Below are positions 14,001-25,058 of a stretch of 64,000 nucleotides of DNA, in pieces. Made by a program: the position numbers and the translations under genes. Location of the stretch: positions 1,860,001-1,924,000 of the forward strand of contig OY756144.1 of assembly GCA_963576785.1 (NCBI GenBank), written 5' to 3'. The notes under the pieces were generated by a model. That model was not told the DNA's origin. It ran no database searches and worked only from the letters and a program-made list of their open reading frames with translations. Position 1 is the first letter of the stretch, and the number at the start of each line of letters is the position of its first letter. The DNA comes from Chlorophyllum brunneum. Taxonomy: Eukaryota > Basidiomycota > Agaricomycetes > Agaricales > Agaricaceae.

Positions 14001-15681
14001 GGCAACATTCTTGAACCCTTCTAACACATTCAAGAACGTCCCTTTTGTCGCAATGATATTACCTGATTCTTGCGGTGAACACAGTTCGTCGTCTTCCACT
14101 TCCATGGAATCAAAATCTGGACTTGTAGCCCTTGCCTTGCCTTTCTTGAAAGCAGACACATCGAAGGAAGCGGATGGGACGGTATGAACATCTGATGGGA
14201 TGGGTAGTGTGGGCTTATCGGTTGAGGCACTAGGTGTTGGTGTTAGCTGAACGAGCTGGGAATCTCCCATATGCGATCCCACGTAGAGGATCTGACTTGT
14301 GAGGTACGTGAGAGATGTTGGAGAGGATGACTGGGGTTAGTGATCAGTGTGTGGGGGGGCTGAATGAGTGTCAAGAGGTTGCTCACTTCTCCCAGAGGAA
14401 TGAGTACGAGACCTAAGTCCTGTAGATTGTCCAATGAAAGGAGAGCTATCCTCCCGTACACGTCTCCAAGGATAATTTTTGAGGAATCATCGATAGAGCA
14501 CCATCTGACATTTAGTTTTCAACATTTCGTATTCCTAACATCGTAGGGCTAAAGACTCACGCAGAAACTTCACTCCAGGGCCACACGACGGCGTTCCTAG
14601 GCTTCCTCCTTCGACTCTCCCTCTCCGCTTCCTTCTCACGCGCTTTTGCTATTTCCACCAGATCTCCGCTCTTCTTCTTATCCTCTAGCCTCCTCCTCTT
14701 TCCCTTCTGCTTCTCTTGTCCTTCCTTATTCACTAACTCGTACAAGAGGAGCTTCTTGCCTCCCACAACGAGAACACCTCCTAGGAACTCGTCCTGTGAG
14801 TCCACCATAGTCTCGTCCTCTATGTCCTCTTCCTTTTTCTGTTTGGGAGCATAGATAGGAGCAAGCATTGGTGGGCTGTCAGTAGGGTAAGGAAATAGCT
14901 TGTCTGAGATCATGGTTGAGTGCAGCTGTCGGGAAGGAAGAGATGAGAGCTGGAGATCCTCTAGTTCAATTTCGCGTGCTAGTAATCGTATGCGTTGTTG
15001 ATAGTCGAAGTGGATGATAGCGAGCACATATTCGTCGTCTGGAAGTGGAAGGAACGAAAGCGAGAATACGTTAAGCTCGGGCAACCTACAACAACACACA
15101 TAAGTAGCCTTCAGTGATAATGCAAGCAAGGAACTCGGTGAGAAATTCACATAACATCGAAATCGTCTTGATATCTCCCAGCTTTGAGGTTGATGATCTT
15201 GAGTTTGCCAGTATAACAGCTCACGACAGCCAGCTTTCCGGAGGTGTGTACGAGGACATCGTTGAAGAATTCTGCGGGACGGGGGGTGCGCTCGTACAAA
15301 GATAATTGTTTGGTTGGTTGTAGCTCGGCGGACCCATTTTCAGATTCAGCATATGAGAGAAAGATGAGTTCAGGATCTGGGTGCCCAAGCATCACGACTA
15401 GATTAGACCGTGTTGCTTTCTTCAGGTGGTATCATCAGTACCTAATGAGTTTATATGCATGGATATCACAAACATACAGGTATTGAGATGGCCCTGACGG
15501 CTGTCACTTTTCCATGAATCTCAAGAGCACATTCCTGCTTGAGACCCGTTGGCTGTAGGGAGTACACCTCAATGCGGTTCAGTTTTGCCACGACGAGATG
15601 CTCAACATCGCGTGAAGAGAGCCTACACTTGAGCGATGTAAGTACGGAGGACGGTTGGTGGAATGTTGTGATGATCTTCAT
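11075..15681 (-). CDS. DDB1: DDB1-like UV-damaged DNA-binding protein 1 (CUL4 adaptor, MMS1_N/CPSF_A)
   Basis: DDB1 is the triple beta-propeller adaptor of CUL4 ubiquitin ligases, acting in DNA repair, replication and heterochromatin. From the N-terminus: MKIITTFHQPSSVLTSLKCR, HLVVAKLNRIEVYSLQPTGL, LGHPDPELIFLSYAE (MMS1_N), WPWSEVSAWCSIDD, MGDSQLVQLTP, IVDACLVDLDGG, SGGKNTGSINIVRSGADF, AAVNSSVMLFSL, FAGDQISSVSLLKCGED and the CPSF_A end GFLDGDFIEQMLSHLHSQDT. Order and content follow human DDB1 along its whole length, about 1,200-1,300 residues. I prefer the Met at 15681 over one 39 nt upstream because it leaves the usual distance to the first propeller strand. A Lys/Arg/Glu-rich segment (about 14,590-14,750) with GKRRRLEDKKK looks like an insertion with nuclear-localisation character. 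The promoter must overlap the gene upstream, since the gap is only 68 bp. Confidence 0.9.
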
Positions 15682-15749
15682 GGGTGGAAGAGCTTGAAAC
15701 CGTTTTGGCCAATGATACATTATCTCCGGATGCCCGGACCGGTCACAAT

Positions 15750-16540
15750 TTAATCATCTGTTGCGTACATCGTCCCGTCCTCGTTCATCACTACCTCCAT
15801 CTCCCCGTCTCTGTCTTGCCTTTCCTTGTTGGGGACCACGAATTGGTCCAACATCGTTCTTTCGATGGGCTGAGCGCCGGGTACCGGCTTACCGCGTTTC
15901 TTTTCAGGTTCTGAACTTGTCCATGGAATGAGATCTGGAGGTACATGAGCTTAGGGGACTGGCGAGCAACGATGCATACCTTCAAGGAACATGAACTCGT
16001 CTGCTTTTCGCACAACAGTGGCTATATCTCGCTGAATTTACAGGCAATTACCATCACAGAACACGTACCAATATCCTTGTGTTGCACCATTGTCCGTCTC
16101 TCCTTCTCCGCCACTCGTTGGGCAGCCTGTGCCAACTCCTCAATGAAAGCCTCAGTAGCAAGGGATATCAGGAACACCGCATCCTTTGCTATCACCGGTA
16201 TTTCCTGTGAAAACATGAGTCTCCAGAGGACTCCTGTCGACAATCAACGAACTTTGTCTGCTTTGATGATTTTTTGCACTCTCGAGAACGGGAGCAACGA
16301 CTTCCCTAGCTCTCGTTCCAGTAGTACGGGCTCTTTCCGCTCGCGTTTCTTCTTTATCGGTGCAGCATCTTGCCGATTCTCGCCTGGGGGATTCCCCGCT
16401 TCATTCTCGTCTTCCTCTTCCACCTCTTCCTCATCTTCCCCTTCTGCCTCTGCTCCCTCTACCCGCGGTTCATCCTTGATCTCGTCATCCTCACCCTCGC
16501 TCTCCTCAATCTCCTGTACGACTTGGTCTGTTTCCATCAT
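15750..16540 (-). CDS. DPB3: Dpb3/POLE4/CHRAC-type histone-fold protein
   Basis: Small CBF/NF-Y-type histone-fold protein. Relatives are the Dpb3 subunit of DNA polymerase epsilon and the CHRAC/ISW2 accessory subunits. The acidic N-terminus (EIEESEGEDDEIKDE, GEDEEEVEEEDENE) leads to a basic KKKRERK patch, then the fold: LGKSLLPFSRVQKIIKADK, an intron, EIPVIAKDAVFLISLATEAF, AQRVAEKERRTMVQHKDI, an intron, RDIATVVRKADEFMFLE. After one more intron the C-terminus reads DLIPWTSSEPEKKRGKPVPG and ends MYATDD. The start at 16540 (MMETDQ) is chosen because the 29 codons before it look like leader sequence. Paralogues of this fold are hard to tell apart, so polymerase epsilon or remodeller membership is open. 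Confidence 0.82.
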
Positions 16541-16651
16541 CTCTGGGTGTAAAGTGTGTAATAAAGCGTCTGTGACAGGACGTGTGGATGTTCTGTCACA
16601 CGACGTGTTGTGATGGATTAAATACAAAGGAGATCTATTTATCCTCTCAGC

Positions 16652-17346
16652 TTATAACCGTGCTCGCACCTTGTCCGCCAACGCCTGTGCCTCGTCCAGA
16701 TCCAGCTCTTCTCGCAACTCAAACTCCTTCTGATGCATCTCCTTCCTCGTTGGTGGTTCAACGCTCCGCAACGATCCATGCTTCAATTTCGCAGCAATAC
16801 TGTCCTCCGTAGAATCAAAGATAGGTGCGGGTATGATATGGTAGTGTACCTAGCCACAAATAAGCATTCCGAGTCGATTATTCCAGTAATCATACACATA
16901 CGTGTGGGACTGCTTGGGCATACTCTTGATTACATACAACATTCAAACCTGTGTTCCCGGTTGCTGCATTTTTGTCAATTCCTCGCTCTCGCACTCATCC
17001 ATACCACCCACCTTCAGTCAACGCCCGTGCAACCCTAGACACAGCCTTTCCGACAGCAGCAGCTAGTTCTGGTGGCAGCTCTGACAATTTCGATATGTGG
17101 GCCCTGGGTATCACAAGTGTATGTCCCGGTCTCAGCGGTAGAATATCTGCGCGCACCCGCATCAACACCCCAGCATAGTTCCAGGAAGCACAACACACCA
17201 AGAATAGCAATGACTTCATTATCCTCATACAGCTTTGTTGCAGGTGCGGCACCCTGCACAATTCTACAAAACGCACAAGTATCGTCCTGAGCCCACGACG
17301 GTGCCGGATCCCGGTCTACATGGGACTGAATGATGAAAGACGTCAT
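16652..17346 (-). CDS. HIT (histidine triad) family protein, HINT-like
   Basis: Nucleotide-binding HIT hydrolase of the HINT branch. Exon 1 gives MTSFIIQSHVDRDPAPSWAQ, CAFCRIVQGAAPATKLYEDN and EVIAIL. After a 50-nt intron the protein continues DILPLRPGHTLVIPRAHISK and LSELPPELAAAVGKAVSRVA. A further exon gives GLNVVCNQEYAQAVPHV, and the active-site triad is completed across another intron as HVHYHIIPAP. It ends ELDLDEAQALADKVRARL. The CxxC pair near the N-terminus is typical of HINT proteins. It lies 111 bp upstream of the histone-fold gene on the same strand and is divergent from the methyltransferase-like gene. Likely a nucleoside phosphoramidase; exact substrate unknown. Confidence 0.88.
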
Positions 17347-17657
17347 ATCGGGGTATACAAAAACACCGCCAGGAACTTAGAGGTGGTGGAGGGAGGGTAA
17401 ATTGCAGGCGGACTTAAAGGCAGTTGACAGTGTGCCGAGGGAAATCCGTGGGACTCTTTCTGGATTAACCTGTACACCCTGGCCGAGAAAAGGCACTCTC
17501 GGAAAAACTGCCATCCGATTTTTCCGTGATTTGCGGTGAAGTTGACCATCCCGAACTTGATCTTTCTTTTTCCCTAGAGTCCAGTCGAAATCACGAACCT
17601 ACCTCTTTGCCAAGCGTCAGGCCACAGCGATCCGGATTTATCAACGAGATCACCGGT
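17347..17657. promoter_or_regulatory. Divergent promoter region between HIT and methyltransferase-like genes
   Basis: This 311-bp region separates the start of the minus-strand HIT gene from the likely start of a plus-strand gene. It must serve as promoter for both. I found no clear TATA box. Confidence 0.45.
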
Positions 17658-18941
17658 ATGTCTCGAGGCGACCGAGCAGCTGTCATCGGAAATCTCTCGT
17701 CGTCTATGCGTGACAACTATGACGAGCATGGCGTGGTGGAGGTCCGCCCCGTACGGAAAACCTTGCTCATCCACACTGACCACATATCAGTACTACAAAA
17801 AGGTCGGATCGACCTACCGAAATCCGCACTACCCAGGCGTCCGACTATGTATCTTTGCGTGGCTGAGCAAGTGAGCTTCTCTCGTAGGCTGACTTCAATG
17901 GATGATCACTTACACGCTCACAGATGGTGGTCCAATGTGTCCTCATCTGTTACGGCCGAAGACGTTCCTAGCGTCTTGCTATTCGACATGGCCTGCGGTA
18001 CGTCCTTTTTCCCACTCATTTAAATTAAACCCCTAACACCCAACACCAGGTAGGTGAGCCTCCCGTATCCCGCTCGCGATCCTCTCCCCCTCAACCCCAC
18101 CACTAACTTAATCCAAACCATCACTCGTAACTTCAAAGCGGCGAAGCAACAGTTGCGTTTCATGACTGGCTCACGTTATGCAAACACTCCAACTCAAACC
18201 ATCCTTCCTCAGGAGACCCATTATCTCGGGATCACCGAACCTACGTTGTCCCTCTAGGTTCAGGGTTCCCCGTACCCCTCGTGGTGGCCGCAGATCCTGT
18301 AGGTGCTCCCCATGTTTGAATTATCTGCAGGGTTAGATCTGAGTGCTTCCGTCCTCCGATGCGTTCACGTACCAGTTTACCTCAGTGGCGTACAAAGATC
18401 GTACATCTTTTCCCTGCGCCGCTCTCTCCTTTCACGACATAGCCCAAGGCGAACTGCCTCCTTTCGTTTCCGACCTTTCCAATGTTCGAGTCCAGCCCCC
18501 GGATGCAATACAACGCCAAGAACGGGATGTGAGTACGTACCACGGAAATTCAGTCATACCTCAAGAGGTATCATACACCGCCGTTGAAATGGTCATCTGC
18601 TCCTTTGCCCTGCACTTAATCCCGGATCCCTCCGCCCTCTTCACGTTGTTGTGCACACTCAGCTACAAGGCGCGGTGGCTAATCGTTTTAGCACCGCACA
18701 AAAAGCCAGAGGTATGTTCGTGGCCTCGGTCACCCAGGTGAACTAACATGGTATCTTGAAGATTAAAGACGGGTGGGGATGGGAGAAATGGAACACCGAG
18801 GAATGGAAAGCAACCTCCATGTCAAGCCACGACGGCGAAATTCTCTTTGACCGGTAAGCCGATTCGCACGTTTTGGTCGTAGACTCATTCAATATGACGT
18901 CCAGAGTGCATTGTAGAGTCTATCGCAGCGTCAGCTTTTGA
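17658..18941 (+). CDS. SAM-dependent methyltransferase-like protein, central exons unresolved
   Basis: The first exon MSRGDRAAVIGNLSSS ... YDEHGVVE joins across an intron to YYKKVGSTYRNPHYPGVRLC. The next exon runs WWSNVSSSVTAEDVPSVL and LFDMACG, which resembles methyltransferase motif I. Downstream exons read TSFPCAALSFHDIAQGELPP, then VEMVICSFALHLIPDPSALF and RWLIVLAPHKKPE, which resemble the motif II-III region, and the end is IKDGWGWEKWNTEEWKA followed by VYRSVSF. Between about 18,000 and 18,340 I could not connect the frames: the expected Gly-rich continuation after MACG meets a stop. Pieces such as LPQETHYLGITEPTLSL and PVPLVVAADP there look coding. Either there are several tiny introns or the gene is damaged. 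Substrate unknown. It ends 69 bp from the convergent She9 gene. Confidence 0.65.
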
Positions 18942-19010
18942 TGTGGATCTTACTCTAGTCTAAGTACGAGGACAATGTAACCGTAAACTCGTATGCGAAA
19001 TGTAGATTGA

Positions 19011-20334
19011 TCAATCCGTCAACAGAGAAGTAATAATACCCAACACAAACGCCCCAACACCGACAGCTGCCAGTTCAAACGTCCGCTGGGGAAGTGTCAC
19101 TGGAACACCTGAAATTGATATACGCGCCGGTTTCTCCAGAGGCACAGGGACCTCATCAACCTGAACAGGAAGTGCAAGCGCCTCTTTTTCCTCCGCCCTG
19201 TGCACACCAACAATAGCGTCAGCCTTCAAGCCCCTCAGCAGACTAACCTCTTCCAGAACTTTCGATAACAAATTCCCCTGTTCGACAAACTTCTCTCCGA
19301 TTTCGCGCATACTCCCTTCCAACATTGCCGCATTCTCCACGCTCAACTGTTCAATCTTCCCCTCAAAAGCCTGAGCCAATCGTTTCCTCTTCCACGGTTC
19401 CACGATCACAATCGCCAGGATGAAGACCAAAAGGTTCAATCCGAGTGCGGCAAGGGATCCATAGGTAGACATACTCCGGATTTTATCCGACCACACTTGT
19501 TCTTCGTGATACCGAGCCAAGATGCTTTTCATGAGCTGCGTAAATTCACGTTCGACAGCAGCTTCCGTTTCGTCTACCGCAGCTCTCCCTCTAGTCTCTT
19601 CCTGCTCATATAAGTGATCTTGACGAACTATGTCCGTGAATCTAGCCACATCCGTGTCATTCCAAAACGATTTGCGTTGCAAGAGTTCGTTGACTTCGCG
19701 CTGAGAATTCGAACGTCGAATGACGGCTTGTTCGTATGCGAGTTTGGCTTGTTTAGCAGCCTGTCGCGTTAATTTAATTGTCTCCTCTGTAAAGCCGTAG
19801 CGAATTCAGTCTTGGACCCATAATCCGTCAAGGGAATTACAGACCTTGGTGAACAACTTCCCTCTTCAGAGCCTCAATCTCTTCATATCCCGTCACCCTA
19901 CTCACTTCCGCACCAAGCTGCGAAAACTTGGTTTTTGTCTGACTCGTAAACCCATCCGTGCGGTCTCGGAGAGTAGCTGCAGCTTGGTCCGTCCATTCCC
20001 GAATACGCTGTTTGACGACCTCCAAGTCATACGGGGAAAGATTCTTCCATGAATCGGGTGCATCGGAAGTGGATTCGCGTGTTGAGGAAAAGGATGCGGA
20101 CGGACATGGAGCGTCTGTCGATGGGGAGTTTGACGTGGGGGATTTCGGAGGCTCGGGAGCAGGAGGAGCAGAGGAGGGCACAGTAGGAGGGACAGTCGGC
20201 GGAGGGGTCTGCTCTGCGTTTGGAGGCTTCTCCTCTTGGGCACTAGCTGGACGAGCAGAATTATGTCTTGCCCATGTGGCTGAACATGAGCGAGCGGGGA
20301 TACGTCGAGAAAGGATCGCCCTCACTGGCAACAT
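19011..20334 (-). CDS. SHE9: She9/Mdm33-type mitochondrial inner-membrane protein
   Basis: She9/Mdm33 proteins sit in the mitochondrial inner membrane and shape its morphology. The N-terminus MLPVRAILSRRIPARSCSAT is Arg-rich without acids, as in a matrix presequence. A Pro/Ser-rich linker follows, then the family core SPYDLEVVKQRIREWTDQAA, YEEIEALKREVVHQ, an intron (about 19,790-19,845), EETIKLTRQAAKQAKLAYEQ and RKSFWNDTDVARFTDIVRQD. Two membrane spans are visible: GSLAALGLNLLVFILAIVIV, followed by EPWKRKRL, and a C-terminal FELAAVGVGAFVLGIITSLL. The stretches between are strongly helical and probably coiled coil. Length of about 425 residues fits the family. Confidence 0.9.
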
Positions 20335-20640
20335 GAGAAGAGGTGCCTTTTTGGTGGGATCGGAGTGTTCCGACCTCGCTCTTCAACCGTCATTACTCTG
20401 TCAGAAACCAGATACTATTTCATGTGCATCTATGATGGGTAATCCATTCCATGTATTGTGTACCATGTCGAGTGTTAAAGAGTGAGGGAGTTTAAGAAAA
20501 ATAATGGTAATATAAGTACGAGACTGCTTGAGGTAACCCAAAAACGCCCAGTTCAGGTTGCCCATTAATTGGTAAAGTCTACATTGGAAGAGAGAAAGGA
20601 AGACATAATAGAATCCTGGCAGACCACCCACAATATGCAT
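20335..20640. other. Intergenic region
   Basis: This stretch holds the promoter of She9 and the 3' UTR of the P450 reductase gene, both on the minus strand. I see no gene or repeat. Confidence 0.45.
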
Positions 20641-22988
20641 TTAACTCCAAACATCAAGCATGAGTCTTGAGCGCTCCTTAAGAAGCTTGACCTCTGCCGC
20701 ACCCTCAACGGCTGCAGATCCACCCTTTGCTTCACCCAAAATTATCGCAAGAACATCCTCAACCTGCTTAGCCATGTTCTTCGCCTCACCGCAAATGTAC
20801 ACGTAGCCTTTTCCGTTGAGGATGGCATCGGCGATGTGTTCCCGTTGGTCCAAGATGAGATCCTGCACGTAGATCTTGCTTCCGTCGGGCTTGTAGTTTT
20901 GGCGAGAGAAGGCACAGTGCATCTGGAATTTACCCTTCAACTCCTCCATGTACTGTGGCCATTCATCCTTGTACAGAAAGTCTTCGTCATCACGACGGCA
21001 GCCGTAGAAGAGAGAAATGCGACCCCAGTCCTCAAGAGCATCGGGACCATTCTTCTCAATAGAGCGACGGGCAAGGGCAACACGTTCTTGAACGAAACCA
21101 CGGAAAGGAGCAACACCCTAATAATAACATGAGAAGGATAATGCAAAATTGTATATCCGACTACTCACAGTCCCTGGACCAACCATGATGACTGGGCTCT
21201 TCGGGTTTGTGGGTAGACGGAAGGTGGAGCGCCTAACGTGGACAGGGGCCTTGTAAACGTTGCCAACCTTGTATGCGCCACGGGGACCCTCAATCTGGTA
21301 CTTGGGCACACTGGCACCCCCATCATTGACGAGAGGAGCGGGCTCATTTTTGACGGCTTGTTTGAGGTTGAAAATGAAATTGGAGCTGACACCATAGCAC
21401 CATTTCTGCCTAACGTTGTCGCTGGGAATGTTCTGGTACTTGAGAACAACGCAGGTGATGTGGACCGAGTTGGGGTAGAGCTTAGGACTGGAAGAGATGG
21501 AGTAGTACCGAGGTTGGAGACGGGGGATGGCAGAAACAATGAGGTCGAAAGGAATGTTCCAGGCTGTGGTATTTTCGGGGGTAGGGAGGATAGAGGTATC
21601 GTTGCCAGCGGCAAGTTGGAGAACTTCACCGAGTTTCAAGCAACCATCACCGATGACGTTGAGGTACTGCTCCTTGTTGGTATTGAGGGATTTCAAGAAA
21701 GCCTCAGCGCCAGCGTTGGGAGCATACTTGGACAAGGGACCGAGGACCTGACGACCAGCAACAGCACTGATATCGATGTAGTGGCGGATGACAGTGCCAT
21801 AAGTGGTGGGAACAGGGAATGGAACTTTAGCGAGGGCAGGATCGAGAGATTCGATGCCGATGACGGTATCACGCTTGCTGTACAAGCCAAGAGCGCATAG
21901 GAGCCGGTCGACTTCAAGTTCCGCGTTAGTAGGCCAAACGCCAAGGTGATCGCCGTGTTGGTAGGTGATACCAGATCCCTCAATGGTGAGCTCAGCGTGG
22001 ACACAGTAACGTGAGCGGGTGGATTGGAAGAGTTCCCTCGCCTCACCAAGGGGGGCTGGATATGGGTTCTTGGCGTCGTGGATACCCTTGGTTTTCGTCA
22101 AAGCACGGGCCGAATATTCACCTGATTACTCGTTAGTCAGATGAGCTGACATCCGAGCCATCAAGTACGTACCAAGATAGACCTTCTCTGGAGGGTGGGT
22201 ATCGAGCTCAGAAACCGCGAAATCGGCGCTATCAGCACCCTGGCCTTCCTCAACACCCAATTCAGCGGCAAATGCCTCCCACATGCCGTCCTTCCATTCC
22301 AGGTAGTCTTCCTCCATGCTCCTGTCATCATCACCTTCACCGCGTTCTCCAATGCGTTTGGCGCCCATCTGAGAGAGTACAGTGTCAACGGTACGACCGA
22401 TGAAGTTGTAGTGTTCGTAAGTCTTGTTGCCGAGACCGAAGACAACGTATTTGAGATTATCGAGTCGATGGGCACCGTTGGAGAATTCAAATGAGTCGTC
22501 CTGGAGGTTCTGCATAAGCTGAACAGCGTTATCTGTGGGTTCGCCCTCTCCATAAGTGGCCACGACGAAGAAAGCGACACAGTCCTCGGGGAGCAGGTCG
22601 AGGTTCTCAAAGTCGTACTCCTCTGGGTCGCAGACAAGCGAGGCAAGACCAAACTTTGATTTAGCTTCTTTAGCAAGACGGATTGCATACTCTTCCGCAG
22701 TACCAGTCTGCGAGCCGTAGAATATCACCAGGCGCTTTTTCTGGAAAGCGGTCAGGAGGGGAATCGTTGAGTGAGAAAATAGGACATGGTGCGTACCCCC
22801 TCCTTCATCTTGGCGACAAAGTCTCGTGGGTTCCCACCGCCATTTGCGGTCTTGTTGCTGCCATTCGAAGATATGGGGGAGGTCTTTGGTTTGGAGGCGG
22901 CAAAGAGTTGATCGCGGAACAGGTAAGCGGCGGCAAGGGTGACACCGAGGGCGAGGATAACCACGTCGGAGGTAGAAGTAGATGACAT
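20641..22988 (-). CDS. CPR1: NADPH-cytochrome P450 reductase
   Basis: ER-anchored diflavin reductase that passes electrons from NADPH to P450s and squalene epoxidase. I start at 22988 (MSSTSTSDVVILALGVTLAA), which puts the membrane anchor at the N-terminus; an upstream in-frame Met at 23048 is less likely. FMN domain: FYGSQTGTAEEYAIRLAKEA, VVATYGEGEPTDNA, VFGLGNKTYEHYNFIG. FAD domain: YQHGDHLGVWPTNAELEVD, PRYYSISSSPKLYPNSVHIT, YGVSSNFIF. NADPH domain: VGPGTGVAPFRGFVQER joined across an intron at about 21,116-21,170, then SLFYGCRRDDEDFLYKDEW and YVYICGEAKNMAKQVEDVLA. The end LMLDVWS carries the family's penultimate tryptophan region. All cofactor motifs are intact. The length is near 730 residues. 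This is the only P450-system gene here; no P450 lies next to it. Confidence 0.96.
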
Positions 22989-23304
22989 TGCCGACCAGTG
23001 GAAGGCAAGGGGTATAGCTTGAAAAGTGGTACGGTTGGCAACTGACATGGCTGAGAGGGGAGAGAAGAAGAGGAAATACCAGGGGTGGGGGGGTTCTATG
23101 GAGAGGAGGGAGCTGGGGACTTGGGTTTTTGAGTGGGCGGAAAAGTAAAAAAAGAGGCCTGAGATGATGGGAGAAGAGGGGAGAGGTGGGAGTCGGAGTT
23201 GGCAGACGTGTTTTGCTCATTCGGCTCGCGCTGTCGGATCACTCTCACGCACTTGCTCAGCTGCATAGCCCATACACGGCGATCCACCCATCCCGTGATC
23301 TACA
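22989..23304. promoter_or_regulatory. Promoter region of the P450 reductase gene
   Basis: This 316-bp region lies between the P450 reductase start and the stop of the SET-domain gene, both on the minus strand. It is purine-rich on the plus strand near 23,045-23,180 (pyrimidine-rich in the direction of transcription), as in many fungal core promoters. Confidence 0.45.
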
Positions 23305-24811
23305 CTACCTACCCGGCCCTCCCACCGCCAGCCCCCGGCGTGTGCCCCATCCAGAGTGCCGTCCAGCGTCCCCCGCAATCCCCCGCAGTTCCTCCGCCTG
23401 CTCGCTATCAGCACCCACTTCGTATCCATACCACTCTGCCCCAAGCGCTGCCCACTCCCGCGTGGCCAAGGCACTGCAAACCACACTGTCTGATTCACGT
23501 GCTCTGCCCCATGGAGAACACTCACTCGGAATGGGAAGCCGCCACCCAGGCTGCATCCGATGCCAGCCTTCCCCGTTCACTCCAATATCCTTCTTCCTCC
23601 CCCAGTTCCCATATCTTCCGTGCGTGGGCGACGGCCTCGCCCCCATCGATGTGCCCAGCCCCCCAGGAAGCAAATCCCTCATACGCCTCTGATATCCCTT
23701 CTAGCCTCTTGTCTGAAGCCTGCGACTCGCCTTCTGGCAGCGAGCATACGCTGCACTGACACTCAAACCCGTAATGCTCCGCGAGATAGGCTCTGCATAA
23801 TCCACCAAACTGTTACTTCCCACCTTTCCATAAACGACGCAAAATATTCCCTACCGGCGCTGATGTCGTCCTCGTTTAGTATTTGTATAGCTAGTGAGCA
23901 GTTCCTGAGATATTCAGTCTTCAGCCATCTTTCCCGCCTGAAAATAAATCGCCGAGAAAGACCAACCCGTCCTTTGTTGATACTCTTAAGTGCGTGAACG
24001 TAGAGTGCCCTCTCCTTCTCCCGCCACGTATAAACAACATTGAAAGCGCTCGAGCAACCGTGATTGAGTCGAGCCATCCTAGGGAAAATGCCGACACCAT
24101 CCCCTGCCGCCACAGCATTCGTCTGAAAGATAGCCAGTGCAACTTCATTCCGATGCTTATCCGGATCCAGGTTTTTTGGAAAATTAACATAGGACAGGTT
24201 AAAGAATGTCTCCTGCTCATCTTGGCTGAGTTGCGCTACCAACCCCCCAATGAGCTCCGCCGGAGATGAGGAAACTCCAGTGTAACCATCATAAACATCC
24301 ATACATGTCCCATGATAAAAATCAGACAAAGTGGCACTACTCACTTCGATGAGGCACTACAAACAGCGGCTTTTCGCGTAACAGTAGCTCGCCTTGCTGA
24401 GATGAATCAGAAAACTCATTCATTCGGCGGTTGACTCGTGCATGAGCTAAACATACTTTGATCTCGCGTGAGGCTAGCAGTCCCTTGCCCCTTCCCGGCA
24501 AATCCGCTACGAAAAAGGGTGATGCATAATCGTCATCCTTCGCCCACGCTCTTTGACTCCTAGTCAGGCTCCAGGCTCCGTCATGGCCAATCCGAGTAAA
24601 TAGGATCCAGAGCACTGAACCAGCGAAGACAGCAGAAACAAACAGGGCAAACTTCCTCAGGAACTATAGGCATCCGTGAGGACCCTGGGCATCCACCCGA
24701 GGGAAGCATAGTGCGTACAGACTGTGAAGTAGGAGGTGTGTTACTGGACTTCGTGCTCTTGTTTGCAGGGTTGGTATTTGTCTTGGTCTTTCTTCGCCTT
24801 GCCTCGGGCAT
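23305..24811 (-). CDS. SET-domain protein with probable N-terminal membrane anchor
   Basis: A SET-domain lysine methyltransferase-like protein. A first exon MPEARRRKTKTNTNPANKST ... PPTSQS can splice in frame (intron of about 55 nt) to FLRKFALFVSAVFAGSVLWI, which looks like a single membrane span. Then come the SET start FFVADLPGRGKGLLASREIK, an intron, QGELLLREKPLFVVPHR, an exon with SYVNFPKNLDPDKHRNEVAL, and the catalytic core IFPRMARLNHGCSSAFNVVY (the RxNHxC-type motif). Next, ELLTSYTNTKRGR and AYLAEHYGFECQCSVCSLPE provide the conserved Tyr and the post-SET cysteines. A helical C-terminus (ATREWAALGAEWYGYEVGAD) ends VGGPGR. The arrangement matches fungal SMYD-like SET proteins. Targets unknown. 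The anchor depends on the splice I infer. Confidence 0.82.
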
Positions 24812-25058
24812 TTTTCAATGTTGTGCCTTCTTCTATCGCGTTGCTAATAACATACCCGGCTGGTGATGGGTCCGGTCCACAGGGTGCCGACATAGCCACA
24901 ACTCTCAGGGTGTGGACTCATGATGACGGATCATCGAAGGTGGAGGTGGCATGATCGTGTTCTCGAAGATCACTGTAAATGGGTATCGTGATGTACTGTA
25001 CATGGGTGTATGAACATTATAAAGAAGGGATAGGTAAGGATTGTCATAAGGGAACCAT

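Noticed and set aside
15945..16613. Plus-strand ORF of 222 codons, Ser-rich
   Set aside because: Antisense to the acidic region and histone fold of the Dpb3-like gene; runs of Ser mirror Glu codons.
21238..21900. Plus-strand ORF of 220 codons
   Set aside because: Antisense to the FAD domain of P450 reductase, which has intact cofactor motifs.
23186..23759. Two overlapping plus-strand Pro/Ser-rich ORFs of 168 and 186 codons
   Set aside because: They lie mostly antisense to the C-terminal exons of the SET-domain gene, whose frame carries conserved residues (ECQCSVCSLPE). The proline-rich content is a frame artefact of that coding sequence.
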